A stretch of DNA of 64,000 nucleotides from Paenibacillus thiaminolyticus (GTDB taxonomy: Bacteria > Bacillota > Bacilli > Paenibacillales > Paenibacillaceae). The notes beneath the pieces are model-generated. The model did not search any database. It was not told where the DNA came from and saw only the letters and a list, made by a program, of their open reading frames with translations. The stretch covers positions 310,001 through 374,000 of the forward strand of contig NZ_CP041405.1 in NCBI RefSeq assembly GCF_007066085.1, written 5' to 3'. Made by a program: the position numbers and the translations under genes. Of the stretch, positions 15,690-24,184 are shown piece by piece (positions within the stretch are counted from its first letter, which is position 1; every line of letters starts with the position of its first letter).

Positions 15690-17978
15690 ATGAGCGTGAA
15701 AAGTCAATTTCCCGACCATCGGCACAATTGGATTCATTTGGCGGGCGCCAGGGAAAATAATTTGAAAAACGTAACGTTGAGCATTCCAAAAAAGAAGATT
15801 ACGGTGTTCACAGGCGTGTCCGGCTCCGGCAAATCCTCGCTCGTCTTCGACACGATCGCGGCGGAATCGCAGCGGCAGCTGAACGATACGTTCACCAGCT
15901 TCGTTCGCCATCGGCTTCCGCATTACGGACAGCCGGATGTCGATTCGCTAGAAAACCTCTCGGTCGCGATCGTCGTCGATCAGAAGCGCATTGGCGGCAA
16001 CGCCCGCTCCACGGTCGGAACCGTAACCGACATCTATTCGCTGCTCCGGCTCCTGTATTCCCGCATTGGTAAGCCATTCGTCGGCTACTCCGACGTGTTC
16101 TCCTTCAACAACCCGCAGGGAATGTGCCCGAAATGCGAAGGGTTGGGAACGGTAGCTGCCATCCACGTCGAACGCCTGCTCGACCGGAACAAGTCTTTGA
16201 ACGAAGGCGCGATCCAATTCCCGACCTTCCGGCCCGGCGAGTGGCGCTGGAAGCGCTACGTCTGCTCCGGCCTGTTCGATAATGACAAGAAGCTCCGAGA
16301 TTATACGGAGGAAGAATGGGACACGCTCTTGTACAAGACGGATGTGAAAATCAAGGATCCGGGGCCCGGGTGGCCGCCGACCTCCAAATATGAAGGCATC
16401 ATCCCGCGCTTCGAGCGGAGCTTCCTCGCCAAGGAATCCGAGGAGGCCAAGACGCGCTACAAGGAAGAGTTCGACCGCATCGTAACGCGGGGGCGGTGTC
16501 CGATCTGCCACGGTGCCCGGCTTCAAGCGAGTGTGCTGAATTGCACAATCAACGGCAGAAGTATTGCCGATTGCGCGGCGATGCAAGTTACCGATCTCGT
16601 TCCCTTCATGCGCGCAATCGATGTGCCTGCCGCCGCCACAGTCGTCTCCGCTATTCTTGAACGGCTGGAGAGCCTTATCGGCATCGGACTGGGCTATCTC
16701 AGCCTGAATCGCGAGACCTCCACGCTGTCCGGCGGCGAATCGCAGCGGGTCAAGATGATTCGTCATCTGGGAAGCAGTCTGACGGACATCACTTATATTT
16801 TCGATGAACCGAGCATCGGCCTGCATCCCCGTGATGTCCATCGGCTGAATACGCTGATGCAGCAGCTTCGGGACAAGGGCAATACCGTGCTTGTCGTCGA
16901 GCATGATCCTGATGTGATCGCGATCGCTGATCACATCGTCGATATGGGGCCGGAAGCTGGCTCCAAGGGCGGCCGGATCGTCTATGAAGGCAGCCTGGAA
17001 GGGCTGGCCGCCTCCGGGACGCTCACCGGGCGGCATCTCGGCCATCGGCCGCCGCTCAATCAGGTGCCCCGGCCGCCGCAGGGATGGCTCGCGATCGAGC
17101 GCGCTTCGCTGCATAATCTGAAGGATGTCAGCGTGAAAATACCACAGAGCGTGCTGACGGCCGTCACCGGAGTCGCCGGCTCCGGGAAAAGCTCGCTCGT
17201 GAATGGGGTGCTGCCTCAATTCTATCCGGAAGCCGTCTTCATCGATCAAGGGGCGCTTCGCGGCTCCAAGCGCTCCAATCCCGCGACGTATACCGGAATC
17301 ATGGATCCAATACGGAGCCTGTTCGCTCAAGCGAACCGGGTGAGCGCTTCGTTGTTCAGCTTCAATTCGGAGGGGGCCTGCCCGGAATGCAAAGGGCTCG
17401 GGAAAACCTATACCGACCTGGCCTTCATGGATCCGATAGTCAGCGTCTGTGAAGTATGCCAAGGCCGCAGATTTACCGAGGACGTGTTGCAGCATACGCT
17501 GCGCGGCAAGCATATCGGCGACATATTGGAGATGAGCGTGGCGGAAGCGAAGGAATTTTTCCGGGAAGATGCGATACGGCCTGTCCTGGAGCGGTTGAGT
17601 GATGTCGGGCTGGATTACATTACGCTTGGGCAGCCGCTCAGTACCTTATCCGGAGGGGAAAGACAACGGATTAAGCTCGCCGCAGAGATGGAGTGCGGAG
17701 GTCAAATCTATGTATTCGATGAGCCCACGACCGGATTGCATATGTCCGATGTCGCACGCCTGATCGGTCTGATGAACCGGCTGGTCGATAATGGCAGCAC
17801 GGTGATCGTCATCGAGCATAACCTGGATGTCATCAGTCAGGCTGATTGGATTATTGATATGGGCCCCGGGGCCGGGCATGAAGGGGGACAGGTTATTTTT
17901 GAAGGTACTCCGGAGAAGCTGATTCACTGCCGTCATTCCATAACAGGTCAATATGTGCAACGGCATGTCCACGTGTAG
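15690..17978 (+). CDS. Short UvrA-like tandem ABC ATPase (UvrA2/DrrC type)
   Basis: A 762-residue protein with two ABC ATPase halves. The first has Walker A GVSGSGKSS, signature LSGGESQR and ITYIFDEPSIGLH. The second has GVAGSGKSS, LSGGERQR and IYVFDEPTTGLH. Zinc-finger cysteine pairs are CPKCEGLG, CPICHGAR and CPECKGLG. Full UvrA is about 940-960 residues, so roughly 190 are missing, most plausibly in the UvrB-binding and insertion regions. Short paralogues such as Streptomyces DrrC protect against DNA-binding drugs. With a MarR partner and its own promoter, drug-induced DNA protection is more likely than general excision repair (inference). Confidence 0.88.
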   Translation: MSVKSQFPDHRHNWIHLAGARENNLKNVTLSIPKKKITVFTGVSGSGKSSLVFDTIAAESQRQLNDTFTSFVRHRLPHYGQPDVDSLENLSVAIVVDQKRIGGNARSTVGTVTDIYSLLRLLYSRIGKPFVGYSDVFSFNNPQGMCPKCEGLGTVAAIHVERLLDRNKSLNEGAIQFPTFRPGEWRWKRYVCSGLFDNDKKLRDYTEEEWDTLLYKTDVKIKDPGPGWPPTSKYEGIIPRFERSFLAKESEEAKTRYKEEFDRIVTRGRCPICHGARLQASVLNCTINGRSIADCAAMQVTDLVPFMRAIDVPAAATVVSAILERLESLIGIGLGYLSLNRETSTLSGGESQRVKMIRHLGSSLTDITYIFDEPSIGLHPRDVHRLNTLMQQLRDKGNTVLVVEHDPDVIAIADHIVDMGPEAGSKGGRIVYEGSLEGLAASGTLTGRHLGHRPPLNQVPRPPQGWLAIERASLHNLKDVSVKIPQSVLTAVTGVAGSGKSSLVNGVLPQFYPEAVFIDQGALRGSKRSNPATYTGIMDPIRSLFAQANRVSASLFSFNSEGACPECKGLGKTYTDLAFMDPIVSVCEVCQGRRFTEDVLQHTLRGKHIGDILEMSVAEAKEFFREDAIRPVLERLSDVGLDYITLGQPLSTLSGGERQRIKLAAEMECGGQIYVFDEPTTGLHMSDVARLIGLMNRLVDNGSTVIVIEHNLDVISQADWIIDMGPGAGHEGGQVIFEGTPEKLIHCRHSITGQYVQRHVHV

Positions 17979-18098
17979 CAACCAATCCGTTGGACCGTCA
18001 CGATGGGTAACTTTTCATGGGCAAAAGCAAGAATCAAGTGAAGGCGTTTATGATTTTGGTTGACTGGATCGCACGATGGACAAGCTTCATGAAGAAGA

Positions 18099-18138
18099 AG
18101 AACAGCCAGACCTGTGAAGGAACAGGCTGTTCTTTTTT
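18099..18138. terminator. Terminator shared by the UvrA-like gene and DUF3918
   Basis: AGAACAGCC (18099-18107) pairs with GGCTGTTCT (18125-18133) and TTTTT follows on the plus strand. A GAAGAAGAAG stretch on the other flank could serve the minus-strand gene that ends at 18139. Confidence 0.8.
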
Positions 18139-18312
18139 CTATCCGGTGCGAAGTCTTTTGCGAAGCTGCTTTAAGGGTTGGTTTCTTCTTCCGCCCATGC
18201 GCATGCGCTGCTGCGTCAATCCGACGGCTGCCGCGCCGACGCCAATCGCTAATAAAGACCAAAGCGTTTTCCGATTATTCCAATTCTTTAGAAACCCAAA
18301 CATTCCGTTCAT
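18139..18312 (-). CDS. Small membrane protein, DUF3918-like
   Basis: A 57-residue protein reading MNGMFGFLKNWNNRKTLWSL, then a hydrophobic segment LLAIGVGAAAVGLTQ and a basic tail (QRMRMGGRRNQPLKQLRKRL). This pattern of one short glycine/alanine-rich membrane helix with a strongly basic C-terminus matches the DUF3918 proteins of Bacillus and Paenibacillus, whose role is unknown. AAGGGGGTG lies seven bases before ATG 18312. The shared terminator begins immediately after the stop. The 210 bases beyond its start (18313-18523) hold no other gene I can see. Confidence 0.78.
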   Translation of the reverse strand: MNGMFGFLKNWNNRKTLWSLLAIGVGAAAVGLTQQRMRMGGRRNQPLKQLRKRLRTG

Positions 18313-18523
18313 CCCGATCCCACCCCCTTAACGGAACTTGAATAATGGCATTCGCACACCATTCTTATTGTGCGCCCGCATCGGCGGTCACATGCAAGGA
18401 ATCCTTTCCGGCTACAACGGATTATGAACTCACGCCTTATGGCTAAGGCTCGGCTGTCATAATTTCGTCGCTACAGGGAATGATAGTCTCACAGGGGATC
18501 CGATACCGCAGGAGGAATTCGGC

Positions 18524-19155
18524 ATGAAGAACCGTGTGATAGCACTTATTGTCTTCACTTTATTATGCTCATGCTTCCCGGCAACAATCCGGGCAGAGTA
18601 CAGGACGGAACGAAAAGCGGCCGCTGCGTTTGTCCGGGGCAACGATCTGTGGCTTGCGGGCTGTATCATCTTGCAACGGGCCGGATACGCCAGGCCGGAC
18701 AGGGGCTGAACGCACAGTGGTCGCCATCGCGCAATTTATTGGCTTTTCAATCGAAAGAGCCTCGTCGTACCCTCTACGTCATCGACGGAGGTCAAGCGGC
18801 TGTCTCGCCGTATCGCGGACCAAGTCGGCAATTATCCCTGGCAGCCGGATGGCACAAGTCTCTTATACTCTAAGGAATCCCGCCTGCTTGCGGACGGAAA
18901 ATGGCCGGTAGACGGAAAATTGAAGGCTATGGACGGGAAGCGACCGGCAATAAGCGGCTTACGGTAATGACCGGCATGCCGTCGCTTCTGCAAAAAACAT
19001 ATACGCCATCGGGAAATGCCGATCGGGATCTCGCGTGGTTGGACCAGGATACCCTTGTCGCAGCCCGGGCGAAGGAAGCCGTCTGGACCGGCGATCCAAG
19101 TGACGAGGTCATTAGCTGCCCAGGGATGATTCCGGATGCCGAAGCAGGGAAATAA
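18524..19155 (+). pseudogene. Frameshifted TolB/WD40-like secreted propeller protein
   Basis: A good ribosome site (AGGAGGAATTC) and signal peptide (MKNRVIALIVFTLLCSCFPA) start the frame at 18524, but it breaks up at once. The next in-family piece, GLYHLATGRIRQAGQ...AQWSPSRNLLAFQSK...TLYVIDGG, is in a second frame to about 18810. A third frame carries YPWQPDGTSLLYSKESRLLADGK, and a last frame runs LTVMTGMPSLLQKTYTPSG to the stop at 19155. WSPDGxxLxY-type blades are typical of TolB/PD40 propellers. At least three frame changes within 630 bases mean no functional product. Confidence 0.75.
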
Positions 19156-19162
19156 CATGAAA

Positions 19163-19192
19163 AAAGCCGCAGATTCATCTGACGGCTTTGTT
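19163..19192 (+). terminator. Terminator after the pseudogene
   Basis: AAAGCCG-CAGAT pairs with ATCTG-A-CGGCTTT (19163-19189), followed by GTTGT; a modest T tract. Confidence 0.6.
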
Positions 19193-19298
19193 GTATTCCG
19201 CTCACGGCATTTGCCCAGATATGTATAATATCGGTATGATAGAAGGAGCTATAACTAGTTCCATAAAAGCGGGGCTCATATAAGGAGGATATGATCCT

Positions 19299-20249
19299 GT
19301 GCCGAATATACACGATATCGCGAAAAAAGCCGGGGTATCGGTCTCGACCGTATCCAGAGTGCTGAACAATTACAAATATGTGTCTGAAGAAAAAAGAAAG
19401 GCCGTTCAGCGGGTTATCGATGAATGGAGCTTCGCTCCCAACCGCAATGCGATTGGCTTGATTCGAGGGGAAACGAGGATGATCGGGGTTATCATGCCCT
19501 ACAACAACAATCAGGCCTTCGATCAGATGCTGCATGGCGCCTTGAACCGATCCCGGGAACTGGATTACTCTGTCGCCGTGCTGCCGACCAAATACGATAA
19601 GAACAAAGAGCTGGAATATCTTTATATGCTGAAAAATAAATGGCTCGATGGCGTGATTATCACCTCCCGGGCGAATGATTGGGAACAGATATTGCCTTAT
19701 GTCGAGTATGGGGCGATCATTGCTTGCGAATTCACTGAGCATCCGGAGATTGGATGTGCTTATATCGATCGATATGCCTCTTATGTCGACTCCTTTCAAT
19801 TTTTAAAGGAGAAGGGGCATCAAGCCGTGGCCTTCACGACGGCACGCGGATGGGAGAGCAAGAGCACACAGCAGACCATCGCGGCGTATGAGAACGTATT
19901 CGGAGCGGTTCCGGACCGGTACTTCATCTCGGATTGCTATTCGTTCGAGGATGGATATCGAGCTGCCGAGAAGCTGCTAGGCCTTAGCGATAGGCCGACG
20001 GCCATCTACGCCAACGGGGATGAGGTGGCGGGCGGGATGTACCGGTATGCTGCATCGGCCGGACTGACTATTCCGCAAGATGTGGCCATACTAGGGCAGG
20101 AGAATCAACCGATCGGAGTCGCTCTTGATCTGTGCTCCGTCGACCATCGGCTTGTCCAGGTCGGCGAGCAGGCCTTCGACCTGGCGGTGCGGCGTTCGCG
20201 CGACAAGGTGAACATACCTTACCGGATTATTAAAAGATCTTCGGTATAA
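19299..20249 (+). CDS. LacI-family transcriptional regulator
   Basis: A 316-residue repressor. The N-terminal LacI HTH is intact (NIHDIAKKAGVSVSTVSRVLNNYKYVSEEKRKAVQRVI), followed by the periplasmic-binding-like sensor (IGVIMPYNNNQAFDQMLHGAL...YANGDEVAGGMYRYA). GTG 19299 is placed by AAGGAGGA eight bases upstream. It precedes a HAD phosphatase gene by 81 bases. Its ligand is unknown; the short C-terminus (ending RIIKRSSV) is normal for the family. No clear cre-like operator lies directly in front of it. Confidence 0.92.
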   Translation: MPNIHDIAKKAGVSVSTVSRVLNNYKYVSEEKRKAVQRVIDEWSFAPNRNAIGLIRGETRMIGVIMPYNNNQAFDQMLHGALNRSRELDYSVAVLPTKYDKNKELEYLYMLKNKWLDGVIITSRANDWEQILPYVEYGAIIACEFTEHPEIGCAYIDRYASYVDSFQFLKEKGHQAVAFTTARGWESKSTQQTIAAYENVFGAVPDRYFISDCYSFEDGYRAAEKLLGLSDRPTAIYANGDEVAGGMYRYAASAGLTIPQDVAILGQENQPIGVALDLCSVDHRLVQVGEQAFDLAVRRSRDKVNIPYRIIKRSSV

Positions 20250-20330
20250 TATTTCATTTCAAGGCTTGATCTGAAATCCATTTCATCCTGTACCATAGAT
20301 TGTGAATAAGGATAGGGGAGGATGAATGGC

Positions 20331-20969
20331 ATGTATCAAGCTTTTCTCTTTGATCTGGATGGCACGATTATCGATTCGGAGATGATAGGGCTTCGTGCGC
20401 TGCAAGAGACGCTGGCCGAGCTGGGTCTCACGTATCAGCTGGACGAGCTTCGCTTCTCGCTGGGAATTCCTAGCTACAAAACGATGGAAATGTTAAACGT
20501 GAAAGACATTCCTGCCGCCATAAAAATCTGTGTAGAGAAAGAAAAACCGTATATGAGCAAGGTTCCCATTTTCGAGGGAATGCGAGACGTCATTGCCAAG
20601 CTTCCGGCTTGCGGGATCGTAACGTCCAAGACGGCGGAGGAAATGAATGACAGCTTCTATTTGCTCGGCATCGATCATTATTTTCAAGCGGTTGTGTGCG
20701 CCAGTGATACGAGCAAGCACAAGCCCAATCCGGAGCCGCTCGAATTGGGGCTGCGGCGAATGGATTGCACCGCGGATAACGCGATTTATATCGGGGACTC
20801 GATCTATGATATGAAGTGCGCCAAAGCGGCGGGAGTCGATTTCGGCCTCGCGCTGTGGGGGGCGAAGTCGGCATCCGGATTCGAGGACGCCCGGTATATT
20901 TTTGAGACGCCACACGATATTATGAAGCTGCTGGATGAGTCGGCTAAGAGCGAACTTGCGAAGAAATGA
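20331..20969 (+). CDS. HAD-superfamily phosphatase (beta-phosphoglucomutase/Gph-like)
   Basis: A 212-residue HAD subfamily IA enzyme. Motif I is FLFDLDGTIIDSE with nucleophile and acid aspartates, motif II is in GIVTSKTAEEM, the motif III lysine is in SKHKPNPEPLELG, and motif IV is YIGDSIYDMKCAKAAG. It probably dephosphorylates a sugar phosphate or similar metabolite. ATG 20331 is nine bases after GGGGAGG; the ATG at 20322 abuts that site and is rejected. It is likely cotranscribed with the LacI gene. Confidence 0.9.
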   Translation: MYQAFLFDLDGTIIDSEMIGLRALQETLAELGLTYQLDELRFSLGIPSYKTMEMLNVKDIPAAIKICVEKEKPYMSKVPIFEGMRDVIAKLPACGIVTSKTAEEMNDSFYLLGIDHYFQAVVCASDTSKHKPNPEPLELGLRRMDCTADNAIYIGDSIYDMKCAKAAGVDFGLALWGAKSASGFEDARYIFETPHDIMKLLDESAKSELAKK

Positions 20970-20985
20970 TATTTGCGATCGGCAG

Positions 20986-21011
20986 AGGCCATCCTTGTTC
21001 GGATGGCCTCA
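20986..21011. terminator. Perfect stem-loop between the HAD gene and the pyruvyl transferase remnant
   Basis: GAGGCCATCC pairs with GGATGGCCTC over a six-base loop, between two convergent units. No T tract follows on either strand, so efficiency is uncertain. Confidence 0.55.
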
Positions 21012-21043
21012 CACGAACTCCGTTGTCAAGGCTTTTCTCTACG

Positions 21044-21924
21044 TTAAAATAATTGCTCCAGGAAAGGCTTTTCCAAGCTTGCTGTGACGGATTGCCGATG
21101 GCTGCCGATGCGGGTGACAATCGGCATCTTGTTGGCTAGCGCATGAGCGGCTGTGTCGCGAATGCGTCCGGCCAGCTGCGCCGCGTCCGTGGAGATGGCG
21201 AATTGGGGCAGACCGATGGAATGGGCGAAATCGAACGATTTGATGGTCAGGTCGAACCGTTTCATTAGCTGCAAATAGGTTTCATACGAATGAACTTCCG
21301 CATCGTACACTACTTTGTCGGGAGCGGCAATCTTATCGCACAGCCGCTTGCATGCCTCCCGGTCTTGACCCCATACCGGATACACATATATTTTTCGTCG
21401 ATGAGGAAGCGGGCTGCGGAAGCCACCTGATTCTCGACGTATGCTTCAAACGCTGGCAGGGACGAGAGCATGGCCGGATCGCCGCTTACCCTCACCCGAT
21501 CCATCGCGGCGCCCATTTGCCGCATATATTCGAATGTCCATGGTCCGCGTACGCCGCAGTATACCGCATGATCGACAACTTCTTTCACTTTCAGGCACAA
21601 CTCTTTGCCCTCGGGAGGAGCACTGGAACCGAAGCTGAACGGGTGCAGGCGATCATGGCCGCTGGCCAAATGATTACGCGCTTTTGTTGCCGTACAGCGT
21701 CATGCAATATATTGAGATAGCCTGGTATGAGCAGGGAACCGCCCCCCATTACTATCATGTCATACTTTGTCATATCCTTGATGTCGACTCCAGGGATTGA
21801 AGGAATGATCAGATACTCCTCCGGGCTCAAATGAAGCTTCGCCAATTGCTCGAACATGGCCCGCATCCATTCATCGCCCAGATTGTTGAATCCAATCCAT
21901 CCTAACTATAATACTTTTTTCACG
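21044..21924 (-). pseudogene. Broken polysaccharide pyruvyl transferase (CsaB-like)
   Basis: The family start is recognisable from GTG 21924: VKKVL, then a TAG stop at 21907-21909, then LGWIGFNNLGDEWMRAMFEQ. The frame then shifts twice: GGGSLLIPGYLNILHDAVRQQKR leads into GHDRLHPFSFG (second frame), and FLIDEKY leads into VWGQDREACKRL (third frame). In the last part the expected RLHxxxLA...R stretch between FDLTI and KSFDFAHSIGLPQFAIS is missing, suggesting an internal deletion. Intact members attach pyruvate to cell-wall polysaccharide. At about 290 codons it is also short for the family. It lies downstream of two glycosyltransferases, so the glycan cluster is decaying or was truncated. Confidence 0.85.
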
Positions 21925-21941
21925 TTGATATCACACTCCTG

Positions 21942-23075
21942 TCATTGGGTTCGGGCTTGGACAGCCGAATAGATTGCATCCATCCGCGCAACGATCTTCT
22001 GGATATCGAAATGATTCAATATCCATCTTCGGCCTTGCGAACCGATTTCCTCAAGCGCGTCTCGATCCGCTAATGCGATTTTCAATGATTCGGTTACTGT
22101 TTCTTCCGTCGCCTGACGTACAGAATCGTGGTCGCCGAAATAATAGTCCCACGCTTGTCCATACACAGATGGCTCGACCAGGCCGAAGAAGCCATGGTTG
22201 CCGATCGCCAGCACAGGCTTCCCGCAAGCCAACGCTTCGAGGGCAACGCGGCCGGTGCCGACGACGATATCCCCAAGCGCGTAATATTCACGGATCTTCG
22301 TCTGATTCCCGGCCATATGAATAAAGGGTTGTCCGGTATCTTGATGAATGGTATTGACCATCTCGTTAATTTCGGAGAATTGGATGCCGTCGCCGACCAC
22401 GACCAGATGCACATTCGGCACCTCCGCTTTGCGCAGCCGTTCGGCGGCCCTTATTAACATCGTGCAGACGATGGCCTTGTCCCAAGCGAGCCGGCTTGCA
22501 TAGACGACAACGTTCGCATCATCCGGAATCCGGAGCGACTTCCGCAGTTCATGAGAGCGTGCCGGGTAGAACTCCTCCGGGTCGACCCCGTTCGGCACTA
22601 CCAGGGAAGGTATCCCATGATGTTGCAAATAGCGATGCACAGGCTTGCTCACACTGATAACCGCGTCGCTATGTTGAGCCGTCCGGATAAGCTGTTCCTC
22701 GGGATAATAAGCCCCGTGAACCGTAAAGACGACAGGTATGCCCAGTTCTTTGGCGGCCATAGCCGCATACATTCCCGATGGAGTTTGATGAACATGGACG
22801 ACATCGATTTTGCGGTGCAGCATAATCTGCTTCAAGGTGCGGCTTGTCTGCTTCTGCGAGCAGTCCAGCATGAAGGCGCCCGCTGTTAAATCGACGGCAT
22901 GAATCGGGCATGCCGCTTGGGCGAAGGAATTGTACACTAAGCCGCTAGCTCCGGCGTATACCGGTTTTACCCCTAATGTTTGCAGTCCTTTAACCAGACT
23001 TGACACATGCGTTTCCGTGCCGCCGACGGCCAAGCTATCCATCACTATCAGCACTCGGTAGGCTTTAGTTCTCAT
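21942..23075 (-). CDS. Glycosyltransferase family 4
   Basis: A 377-residue GT-B enzyme using a nucleotide sugar donor on the cytoplasmic side of the membrane. The N-terminal acceptor domain has MDSLAVGGTETHVSSLVKGL; mid-protein is FTVHGAYYPEEQ and SKPVHRYLQHHGIPSLVVPNGVDPEEF. The C-terminal donor domain ends in VGTGRVALEALACGKPVLAIG with the conserved E of the EX7E motif. It overlaps the GT2 gene upstream by four bases and precedes the broken pyruvyl transferase by 17 bases. A surface glycan or spore-coat sugar is the likely product. Confidence 0.9.
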   Translation of the reverse strand: MRTKAYRVLIVMDSLAVGGTETHVSSLVKGLQTLGVKPVYAGASGLVYNSFAQAACPIHAVDLTAGAFMLDCSQKQTSRTLKQIMLHRKIDVVHVHQTPSGMYAAMAAKELGIPVVFTVHGAYYPEEQLIRTAQHSDAVISVSKPVHRYLQHHGIPSLVVPNGVDPEEFYPARSHELRKSLRIPDDANVVVYASRLAWDKAIVCTMLIRAAERLRKAEVPNVHLVVVGDGIQFSEINEMVNTIHQDTGQPFIHMAGNQTKIREYYALGDIVVGTGRVALEALACGKPVLAIGNHGFFGLVEPSVYGQAWDYYFGDHDSVRQATEETVTESLKIALADRDALEEIGSQGRRWILNHFDIQKIVARMDAIYSAVQARTQ

Positions 23076-23800
23076 TGCGCTTCAGCCGATCTTTTCCAAA
23101 ATATTTCCGGGACCGCTGATTCAGATGCGTGCGGAAGTAATACAGGATATCGGGCATATTTTCGATATTCAGGGGTTTCACGTTCATTCACGTTCACTGC
23201 CCTGGCTATAAATTCATAGTCCTCCGCGCCTTCTATTCTCCTGGTATGACCGCCGATCCGATCGAACAGCTTCCCGCGGAGCATGATGGTTCCATGGCAT
23301 ACACCGTGGCCGCCGTTGGCATATGTCTTGCGTATTTGTTCCCTGTACCGGATCCAGCCCGCTTTTGATTTCTGCTCCAACAGGTTGTGCTCGAACACTT
23401 CATAGTTGGTTCCCGCCAGCTCGATCTCCGGACGGTCCTGCAAAAAGGACACTTGCCGCTCCAGGCGTTCATGATGTGAAATATCATCCGCGTCCTGGGC
23501 AGCGATATATTCTCCGGAAGCCAAATATAAGCCGGTGGTCACCGCCCCGGCATAACCGATATTGCGGGGCAGGGGCACCGTAATAAATGTCCGGTCGGCC
23601 AATTGCTCCCAATTGTCTTGCAACCAGTTCTCCACTTGCAGCACAGAATCGTCTGTCGAGGCATTATCGACGAGAATGATTTCCCAGTTCGGGTACGTTT
23701 GCCGTAAGATGCCCTCCAGGCAATCTGTCAAAAAGGCTGATTTGTTATAATTCGTAATCACGATGCTTACGAGACCGGGCACTCTTGGGCAGGTCATCAT
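23072..23800 (-). CDS. Glycosyltransferase family 2
   Basis: A 242-residue GT-A enzyme. The donor-binding start is VSIVITNYNKSAFLTDCLEGI with VDNASTDDSVLQ, and the metal-binding pair is in AQDADDISHHERLERQV. The C-terminal portion (CHGTIMLRGKLFDRIGGH...EDYEFIARAV) is the acceptor side. GGTGGTGAG lies before ATG-ATG at 23800/23797. It overlaps the GT4 gene by four bases and is the first intact gene of the glycan unit. Confidence 0.9.
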   Translation of the reverse strand: MMTCPRVPGLVSIVITNYNKSAFLTDCLEGILRQTYPNWEIILVDNASTDDSVLQVENWLQDNWEQLADRTFITVPLPRNIGYAGAVTTGLYLASGEYIAAQDADDISHHERLERQVSFLQDRPEIELAGTNYEVFEHNLLEQKSKAGWIRYREQIRKTYANGGHGVCHGTIMLRGKLFDRIGGHTRRIEGAEDYEFIARAVNVNERETPEYRKYARYPVLLPHASESAVPEIFWKRSAEAQ

Positions 23801-23817
23801 TTCTCACCACCTTCTTC

Positions 23818-23998
23818 CTATTGAATTTGGAACGAAATAACTTGATTCAGATGCACGAGCACCATCGATCCATCCGATTCCCTGATTTCTGCATAGTTCG
23901 CTCCGACCTCGGTTATAATGCCTTGAATCGTTCCCCCGTACGAGTGTCAATTCAACCTGGCGATGAACGTATCTGTCGATGTTTACTTTCAATTTCAC
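23818..23998 (-). pseudogene. DUF2642/LSm-like small protein with a one-base frameshift
   Basis: From GTG 23998 (AGGTGA seven bases upstream) the frame reads VKLKVNIDRYVHRQVELTLVRG and then turns into nonsense. Moving one base at a run of five C (23933-23937) restores a perfect family ending: TIQGIITEVGANYAEIRES, then a stretch ending VLVHLNQVISFQIQ and a stop at 23818. Four instead of five bases would give a continuous 59-residue protein. It is therefore either a recent homopolymer mutation or a sequencing error. The intact form resembles the short beta-barrel DUF2642/YuzF proteins of spore formers. Confidence 0.75.
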
Positions 23999-24133
23999 AA
24001 AATTTCACCTGCTTTTCAATTGCACATTAATAGAGTATAGAAAAAGGAGAATGTTTGACTAAACTTCTCTCTATCTTTTGGCAAAGTTGTTCGTTTGAAC
24101 GATAAAATGTGATGGGAGAGGGAGAAAATGAAA

Positions 24134-24162
24134 GAAAAAAAGAACATCTGTCTCAGATGTCC
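24134..24162 (-). terminator. Terminator of the sulfate transport operon
   Basis: On the minus strand GACATCTG-AGA-CAGATGTT is followed by CTTTTTTT. It ends the cysW unit, whose stop is at 24185. Confidence 0.85.
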
Positions 24163-24184
24163 TTCAATAAAGGCCGGATTCCGC

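Noticed and set aside
15948..17513. 521-residue minus-strand frame
   Set aside because: Shadow of the UvrA-like gene, which has complete ABC motifs on the plus strand.
18017..18331. 104-residue plus-strand frame
   Set aside because: It runs antisense through a terminator and the DUF3918-like gene; no ribosome site.
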